NCBI GenBank assembly: GCA_032622095.1
Contig: CP136067.1
Coordinates: 49,453,899 to 49,517,898, forward strand
Origin: Siphonodentalium dalli
Lineage: Eukaryota; Mollusca; Scaphopoda; Gadilida; Siphonodentaliidae
Length of the DNA stretch: 64,000 bases
Reading direction: 5' to 3'
The translations under genes were made by a program, and so were the position numbers. The notes under the pieces are model-generated. The model ran no database searches. It saw nothing but the letters and a program-made list of their open reading frames with translations, and had not been told where the DNA came from. Below, one piece after another: positions 57,102 through 64,000 of this stretch; the stretch's first letter is position 1, and each line of letters opens with the position of its first letter.

Positions 57102-59026
57102 TTAAAAAAAATATAGTTCCCGTATTCTTCCCTTTATTCCCTCCATAAATATGTCCAATTTCAATATAAGATAGATTTTTATTATAACTGTAATAATATC
57201 ATTGAATATAATGTAAATTAAATTATCACAATGACTCCCTTCACTTTGTCCTTCTTCAAAACAAACTTGGAATGATAAATTAAACCGGAAACAGTACACC
57301 AGGAAACACCGACTCGAAATTGTAAACACAATAAATTCAATCACTGTCGCTGCCAATGACCCGGATACGTTTTCGCTTTGGATTTCCATTGAGGTTAATT
57401 TCTTTTGTAATGTTATAATCCTGAGAGTGATAAGCATGGAAATAAACATTAACGGCTCCATGAAATGTATTACCACTGAATACCGATTCGACAACTGTCC
57501 GGAATTGTCACAAATTTCACCGTGACTTGGAAATGAGATTTCAACAGGTCTCTTTACACAGAGACTGTGGGTTGGAACAGCTACACAGTTACATGCACTT
57601 TCACTGCTTTCAGGCTGAATTCTTGGAGAAACGTTGTTTGTATTTCTGTCATTGTCCGATAGAATATCAGATATTTGCCTACTTTGTTCTGGGTTTATTT
57701 TACTGTAATTCAGGAGGCTGTTAACATTCTTATTTCCTGACACCTGAATTATTTGATGGGCAGGTACACCTTCATCACACAATGACTGCACAAGGTGTTT
57801 CCTCACACTGTAAGCTGTTATTCGCTTGTCGGTTTCTAGTCCTGCATCAATGAACATATTCTTCATTATCGCATATTATGTTATTTAACCCAAATGCATT
57901 TTATTTGTACCACGATTTTCCCAGTTTCATCCACCCTTGATGGTTGATCGCCAAAAAAATGGTGAGTCAGGCGCGCACATTTCAGCTGGTCTCTTTTCTG
58001 CAAATAGCTGATATAGGGTGACAGGATCTTTCAATTTGTCTTCTGCCGAATACGCTCTGGGTTTGACTTTCTTGACATCCTTTGGGTTTTCTCCAGTTCT
58101 CGTTTCGTTTGTCGCTCTTGGGTATTTATCACATAATTCCTGCCCGCCTCATCTTCTCTTACGTCAACGTCACCCCATCTCAGTGAGTAAGTTTCTTGGC
58201 CGAAATGTAGCGTACACATCAACCACATTGAATTCAGCAGTGATTTTGGATTATTAGGTCCAAGTACTTTTTGCGGCAAAAAGTTTATCTATGTCAGTTT
58301 GAGACAGTGGATCTGCAGCATGTGGCTTGTTTCCTCGACCCATAGATTTTAACTGCTTCTGTTTGTTTTTTAGTGTTTGTCGGCATTTGGCAAATCTGTG
58401 GTCGGTTATGGGTGACGCTTCATAGTTCTTACTCCTTAAATATCGATCAAAAGATGATATGTAAGCGCGCAGTGTTGTTGGCTCAAATTCACAGCCGTCC
58501 TTCTTCCGCACCGACAACAGGAATTCAGAAATGAGTTCACAAAGTTCATTCGGTGGAATTTTCTCTATCAGTATCACTCTGGTTTCACCACTTCCAAAGC
58601 ATACAGACTCAACAACTTCAAGTCATACTCAGTCTTTCTTTTTGTGTTCACATTCTGCTGCTCTTGGTTGAAATTATCAACATCATCTCCTGACATTTTT
58701 ACAAACCTCAGATTGTCCATTCTTCTCTGGTTTCCAACACGGTACACGATATGAGCTGAAGCTGAACTTGAAGGTGCAGTGATGACAGGATTATTTCCGT
58801 TGATTTCATCAAACAAAACGGTACCGCTAGGCCCAGGGTCCAACTCAGTTCCACTTCCAGCATCACCAGCACAAGAAACTGTTCCCGTTTTTGTCGAATC
58901 TTCATCAATCTCTTTAAATAACTGCTCAAGTGATATTTCTTCATCTAATAGGAAATTTCCCCAAAGATCATCTCCGACGAGTTTTGAACGGCCTTCCATA
59001 TTTTCCGCTAAACGTAAACAAAGCAT
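57102..59026 (-). pseudogene. Tyrosine recombinase, KIAA1958/Crypton-like, frameshifted
   Basis: Four minus-strand frames follow one another (59026-58574, 58577-58254, 58279-58031, 57866-57102), split by at least three indels. The order is: an acidic N-terminal region (MEGRSKLVGDDLWGNFLL), a SAM-like core-binding domain (EFLLSVRKKDGCEFEPTTLR, AYISSFDRYLRSKNYE), then the catalytic domain with LRWGDVDV (first Arg), ITAYSVRKHLVQSLCDEG, VSGNKNVNSLLNYSKI (Tyr) and a Ser-rich tail. This is the DUF3504-type recombinase of Crypton-derived genes. The His expected in HxxR is Tyr (AYSVR) and GHK is GNK, so two catalytic positions are lost even apart from the frameshifts. It is antisense to, and inside, a receptor intron. 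Confidence 0.85.
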
Positions 59027-59225
59027 ACGTACAAAGTATAGAAGAGGAAAGATAACTCTACTGATGCGCGTGGTTTTGAAATATTCCGGTAGCGCATTGA
59101 TACATGCAGGTGATTCGGTCGCACGCGCGGGCTAGTGTGAAAGTATATTCTTCTATATCCCCTTCTGTGTGATATCAATGTTTATCTAAACGCGTTTTTT
59201 TTCTATAATTCACTGTTGAGCGTAT

Positions 59226-59375
59226 AATACATAGAGGATATACACACTTATTCAGTGGATATGGGTTATATCTCATGAGTGATGACAAACCATTGAATTC
59301 AAATGTTTTGTCATCACGAATGAGATTTAACCCATACCCACTGAAAAAGTGTGGATATTCTGTTTATTATATACT
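59226..59375. mobile_element. Foldback element, right of the tyrosine recombinase
   Basis: The palindrome 59238-59358: tacacactta / ttcagtggatatgggttata / tctcatgagtgatgacaaa pairs with tttgtcatcacgaatgagat / ttaacccatacccactgaa / agtgtggata. Outer ends read taatacatagagg and ttctgtttattata, as in the left element. A further inverted pair (cttgcctatg at about 59383 and cataggtaag near 59505, each joined to a ttattatata/tatataataa end) adjoins it to 59527. Confidence 0.85.
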
Positions 59376-60535
59376 TTAGTTACTTGCCTATGGCCCCCAA
59401 TGAATGTCAATACATCAGAAATTACAAGCTGATATCACTCCCTAGTGGGATATCACTCTAGAGTTGGATATCACTTATATCTCACTGCTAAAACCTTATA
59501 ATTCATAGGTAAGTATATAATAAAAGTAGATATATTGCTTGAGTTCTAATTCAAATTTGTCACGATCCCATCTTTGACATATTAATGCACACGCGGAAAT
59601 GTAGGCCTACCGGTACTTAGTATGAACATGTAACAAGAAGCAGTTTAAGCATGAGGCAATCATCAACAATTCTTCCAACACATATATTTTTGCCAGAATG
59701 GTAGAAGCGGGTGTCTGATCATTTTGTGTCGATTTTCCATTCCAAATAACCAAGAGTACAATACAAGGATTCATTTTACGAAGACTTTTTATGGATATTA
59801 TGTCAAAAAACTTCCGTGCAACTTCGACAGACTATCCAACCTCATAGGGCGATCTCCTGGTTTATATTTTCAATTTCAGGCTTCAAAAGTCAGTCACTGT
59901 TGGCTATATAAAGTAATCTGATTGAGGTCGTCGCTAGACCTTTTAGTATACGAGTAGATATACTCAATCGTTATCGATATGCAAGAACGTTTGGCGATCA
60001 CATGCATCATTTGAGCGCTAGTAGCTGACAGGGCCTGAATGTGTGTTTACATTGGTGTAGATATGTATACAGTTCTACACGCATACAAGTGTAAACGGGT
60101 TTATACAGAAATGCATACAGAAAGAAAACGGTATTCGTTCATGTAAGCAAAACTCTTATCCGTTATAAGTCACGGTCAACACCGAGGTTTTGATTAATCG
60201 TTACTGGGGCGTGGTGTACATGTGCTTAATCTTTGTTTGTTCAACCCACGTATTCAAGCTATTCCATGGCATCAGATGGTTCGTGAAGGTGGTCACATTT
60301 AAGTACTTGGTATATGGCCGAGCAAATATCTGGGACGATTGCTGAATCAGAAATCAGAAACTCGGTTCGCAACCAGAGGCCAGGAGACACACATTTATTG
60401 ATACGGCGTCAACGCTTTCTGAAATAGGGCGTCGTGTTTCATCCTTCTCGTAGACTCCGCTCTACTTGGCTGAATCTATGAACAACGATGCTGATAAGAC
60501 GTGGACGGTGGACCCCCAACTTTGATAATTTTGTT

Positions 60536-60720
60536 CAACAGTTGGAAAGTTCATACCTGACAAAATATTGTTTTGAATTTTCACACCAACACTATTTTGA
60601 AATTGCTCTTGTATTTTAAAGCTCGTGTGATTGGTCTGGTTTAAGGGGAGGATGCAGTTGGAAATTCCAATGTGGACCCCCCCCCCCCAACGTAGGCCCT
60701 ATAGGCACGTCCCTGTTCGG
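60536..60720. repeat. Dispersed repeat (partner of 30366-30640)
   Basis: Shares caacagtt(g), ttcatacctga, tggtctggtttaagggga and tgcagttgg in order with the other copy. It is followed by a run of 13-14 C at about 60677-60690 and ggcacgtccctg. Confidence 0.55.
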
Positions 60721-61139
60721 CATAGACTAAATAGTTTTTGACTGCTGATAGTGCATTATTAATTGTTTTTGTCTGGCCTAAACTGACGCGAACGCGTAGT
60801 GAATTGTCCATTACCTGTGTACTGATGAGCGCGCGTGCACTAACAGTAATCATGTTGTGATCACAGTAATCCGCGATACAAGACCTCACACAGTTTTGTA
60901 TACAGATCTACAACAATGTAAACAACACCTGAAGTTGGCAACTTCAGGATTCTCTCCACATACCATGTTGGTCTGTATTAAAATATATATATAATATCAG
61001 AATCGAGTTTGGCACAAGTACATATACTTAACGTGGTTGAACATATATTTCGGATTTATATAGTAAATGGTATGTTCTCACATAAAGCCCATGTGTGATA
61101 ATGATATGCATATGTGTCATTCTTACACGCTGAGATATA

Positions 61140-62060
61140 TTGCGGAAATATATGTATTTTAATGTCAAATTTCGACATTTCCGCCACATTGGCGGCCATC
61201 TCGATTACAATAAGATATTAATAACGTCGGATTATCTAAATCGGAGTACATTCATTCATATATCTAATACCGAGATATCGTTCTCCTGTGGTTGACATGT
61301 TGTTTGAAGTATAAAAAAATATGTTTGGCGAATTTCACGATGCTTATTTGGAAAATAATTGACATATGAACTCACATTTTGAGTCATTGTGGTAAGACAA
61401 CTAATAGGAATGTGTCATAACATGGCGGTTATTTATTTGAAAGAAGCAAATTAGTCTACTACTTTCACCTTCTACATGACCGAAACGTAATTGGGTGAAA
61501 GAGGGTAAAATTTGCGTATTATCGTATTTTTGCCGCCATCTTGGAAGCCATCTTGGATTAAGTTGGATCAAGTTAGATGTTAATACCTTATGTAATGATC
61601 CTACTCATTTCCATCACCGATTAATCCTAATTTTCATTTAGGAAATAGTTAGAAAATAAAAAAGTATATATTGGCGAAAATTCATACCACTTCCTTTAAA
61701 ACGTCGCATTTGGTGAAGAAATCAAGGTTATGATCCACGAAATCAACGAATGTGATGCTTAAGTAATTTGTTATCAAGATTGAAGAGAAGTATATTCCCT
61801 AGTCGTCACCAGTTCGATACAATCGGAAATGATTTAGGCGAAATGTGTGGAAAATCATCAATTTCCCCACGTCCGGTCTCCATTTTGACGGCCATCTTTA
61901 ATCGAGAGGATTTTTATATAAAATATAACATGGCGTCACATACACTTTACAAAAGTATTGTATTTTATATCACAATTATATTTTTATCATGAAATCCAAC
62001 AATAGCGAACTTTAGAAAATGAGCATGGCGGTCATCTTGGTGACGTCATCGGACCACCCA
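61140..62060. repeat. GCCGCCATCTT-motif repeats, second cluster
   Basis: GC-rich blocks ggcggccatct (61191), gccgccatcttggaagccat (61532), gacggccatcttt (61887) and ggcggtcatcttgg (62026) sit in AT-rich DNA at irregular 130-350 bp spacing. They are the same family as 1240-2370. The cluster ends about 170 bp before the acceptor of the 62235 exon. Confidence 0.6.
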
Positions 62061-62234
62061 GTCGCGACCCCATGGGGTCTAACATTTTTGTTTCTGAAGT
62101 AGGGACCATATACTGGCTGGAAAATGCTAAACGTATGCTATGTTGTCAGCATACTTATAGTTTATTTGCGTTAACTGTGATATATAGAATGTTATGTCAA
62201 TTTTAAACGTAAAATTATAACACAATCTTTTCAG

Positions 62235-62491
62235 GAGTCAACGGATCCAGATTATAGAAAAGTGTGGCGCGCGATGAGCGGTGGGCCGCGTTTGACTACA
62301 GACGAAGAAGCTTTAGAACATGTTTTATCTGGGAAATATGCGTATATGGCTGAGAGAATGGGTGTTGAAGTGACAGCATCAGATATTAAAAATTGTGGTA
62401 ATCTCGCTGTGGCACAGGAATCCTTTAACAACGCTGGTTATGGATTCGTTTTACCTGAAGGTGCTGCTTTCAAGAAGCTATTTAATAAACA
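62235..62491 (+). CDS. iGluR exon: S2 lobe
   Basis: Phase 0 start after cttttcag: ESTDPDYRKVWRAMS, LEHVLSGKYAYMAERMGVEV, then KNCGNLAVAQESFNNAGYGF and VLPEGAAFKKLF. KYAY-x-x-E matches the S2 strand whose Glu contacts the ligand amino group in AMPA/kainate receptors, and that Glu is kept. NC-L and GYGF-x-LP-GAAFK are the usual end of the lobe before M4. The donor is most likely aaaca|gtatgt (exon end 62491, phase 2), because the frame runs into a stop at 62504 and the family continues here with an IL-x-LQE helix. That helix, M4 and the C-terminus were not found in the remaining 1.5 kb. Confidence 0.92.
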
Positions 62492-63480
62492 GTATGTTCA
62501 CTAAATATTTCTGCTCCATCATAAATACTATTTTAAATCTTTTTTTTTTCATCTATTATATATTTATGGAATGGGCTTGATCCAACAATGCGCTCTTTCC
62601 ATCCTGTATCAAAGTTGCAAAATTAACTCAGCAAGCTGAGCCATAATGCTCCAACATACCTTATACTAGTTGACAGGTCAAACCAAATTATTACTCACAG
62701 CACTCACCAAAGCGAGAATGCAGAACTATAGTCATATTCCCGTTTTCTGTTTAGTCCTGAGCTGTCTTAATTGACACTTTGTGCAACATTTCCCGATGAG
62801 AAGATTTCTATAACAGGCATATGACTTGTTATCCCATCCTTATTCGACCTGTTTGTTTATCTGTGAAAGTGTAAATTGTCAATGTGGTGTTCTGTTTTCG
62901 TTCAAATAAATATTGATTATTATAAATATATATTAAACATGCTATTATATCCTATTCCATCCTCATTTGACATGTTCGTTTATTTGTCAAAGTGTAAATT
63001 GTCCGTATGATATTCTGTTTTCGTTCAAATAAATACTGTTTACATTAAACCAAATTATTTGTTCCGCGATCCTGATATTGAGAAATAAGATAGATTGTGA
63101 CATTTATGAGATAGTCCATGACTATTTAAAGTGGGTATGGGCTTGTTTGTACAGGCTTGCCTGTTACCTGGACCCGATGCCATGTCAGTGTATATTTGTA
63201 AAAGTTGTTATGTTGTTTCGATCTGAGGCTGCGTAAGATGATCCGATCATCCGAGTGCAGTGCACGGTTCCCTTCATCCTACAGTGTACTTGCACAAGTA
63301 AACTGTTAACCAGTTATATACTGAATGAAGTTTCCTATTCAGTTATAAAGGTTTATAATCGGGTGGTCTATTATCCATTTGGAGGGGTGTTCAGGATAAA
63401 TTAGCAGACGACAGAAAGTCGATAAGCTAATACAAATTCTGAAGGATTCATATTCGTTAGTAGGAAATGTTCACATAATA
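62492..63480 (+). other. Downstream receptor intron, no further exon found
   Basis: AT-rich. Apart from the 120-bp tandem pair at 62828-63030, nothing was recognised. No segment resembling M4 of an iGluR is present. Confidence 0.5.
62828..63030. repeat. Two-copy tandem duplication, ~120-bp unit
   Basis: ccatcct(t/c)att(c/t)gac, gtgtaaattgtc, attctgttttcgttcaaata and aata(t/c)tg occur twice in order with scattered changes. Confidence 0.75.
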
Positions 63481-63956
63481 AGTTTAACAAACGATGGGGA
63501 ATCGTGGTTTCGAGTTGATGAGTATCACGCATTCAAAATGGCCGAGCGATCTCAAACGCGTCCAGAAACGAGAGAAAATCCTAAACTAGGATAACGATAT
63601 ATTAAATAGTATTTTGGCAGCTACGAGCATATATATGCTATACAATTATTCAAACAAGCTGATACCCCATATGTGTCCAAACTTTCAATTGTTTGCTCAA
63701 ACATTCTGACCAAAGTTTTCAGTCTAAGTACTATCCTAGATGTATGGACTTGTGTATTGCACGAACCTCCGAATAGGGTATCAAATAACAAATAAGGTAT
63801 CAACTTGTTTTAAAATAAACTAGCACATGCCATTAACAGTCAAAATGTTATGTTTTGAGTCAGTTCCTCATATAATATGTTTTTGTGCGTTTGCAAATTT
63901 TGAATGCGTGGTACTCACCAACTTCGAAACCACGTGATTCCCCATCGTGCTAAACA
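63481..63956. mobile_element. ~0.48-kb inverted-repeat element (MITE-like)
   Basis: The left arm (gtttaacaaacgatggggaa, tcgtggtttcgagttgatga, gtatcacgcattcaaaat) is matched in reverse complement by the right arm (attttgaatgcgtggtactc, accaacttcgaaaccacgtg, attccccatcgtgctaaac). That gives about 58 bp of TIR with a few mismatches and gaps. The exact termini and target duplication are unclear (outer flanks cataataa and tatacta). No coding content inside. Confidence 0.7.
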
Positions 63957-64000
63957 TATACTAAGGGAACTACTCACTATTTAGTTTTGAAAGGGTGAAA

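Larger units (their letters stand above)
53225..62234 (+). other. 9.0-kb receptor intron (53224/62235)
   Basis: Bordered by gtatgt and acaatcttttcag. It carries a 26-bp palindrome, a GGAACA/TGTTCC array, a 160-bp duplication, hairpin elements, the antisense tyrosine recombinase, and repeats of the GCCGCCATCTT family, all listed separately. The stretches 54540-55520 and 59528-61140 hold only AT-rich DNA, a poly-C run at 60675-60690 and the 60536-60720 dispersed repeat. Confidence 0.65.

Noticed and set aside
1..64000. tRNA, rRNA or other structural RNA genes
   Set aside because: I found no cloverleaf with A and B boxes, nor any rRNA-like stretch; a covariance-model search would be needed to exclude small RNAs.

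Overview
The window looks like nuclear DNA of a multicellular animal, probably a marine invertebrate; I cannot fix the phylum. It is AT-rich and gene-poor, has spliceosomal exons with GT..AG borders, and is crowded with animal-type transposons: non-LTR retrotransposons, a Ty3/gypsy element, hAT-like and TTAA- or TA-target DNA elements, and a KIAA1958/Crypton-like tyrosine recombinase.

The one host gene I can support is an ionotropic glutamate receptor (iGluR) on the + strand. Six exons (32202-32311, 35038-35138, 46928-47018, 51661-51994, 53007-53224, 62235-62491) join in compatible phases into one unbroken reading frame. It runs from the end of the amino-terminal domain through S1, M1, the pore loop, M3 and most of S2. 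A likely signal-peptide exon lies at 8943-9033. Other amino-terminal-domain exons, and the last exon(s) after 62491, were not found. The pore carries Glu at the position matching the vertebrate Q/R site, and several ligand-contact positions differ from AMPA/kainate receptors.

Layout. 1-3.1 kb: repeats with GCCGCCATCTT motifs. 3.1-7.7 kb: a non-LTR retrotransposon tail, a 0.93-kb hAT-like element with a perfect 8-bp target duplication, and a 1.37-kb long-TIR element. 8.9 kb: putative first receptor exon. 10.8-13.5 kb: diverged repeat units and a segment duplicated at 31.0-31.9 kb. 13.0-15.7 kb: three hairpin MITEs and a LINE fragment. 16.8-18.8 kb: a 122-bp satellite in higher-order blocks. 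20.1-23.8 kb: a TTAA MITE and a decayed non-LTR retrotransposon split by a second TTAA MITE. 24.1-26 kb: tandem repeats. 26.9-27.7 kb: an orphan ORF1. 32.2-62.5 kb: the receptor exons.

One intron (35.1-46.9 kb) holds a nearly complete minus-strand Ty3/gypsy retrotransposon (36845-46564). It has matched LTRs, a 4-bp target duplication, gag and a frameshifted pol. A 2.6-kb tail after integrase includes a small membrane-segment ORF. Another intron (53.2-62.2 kb) holds a broken tyrosine recombinase gene lying between two long palindromes of one family. The receptor is the host function here; almost everything else is mobile or repetitive DNA, much of it nested or duplicated.
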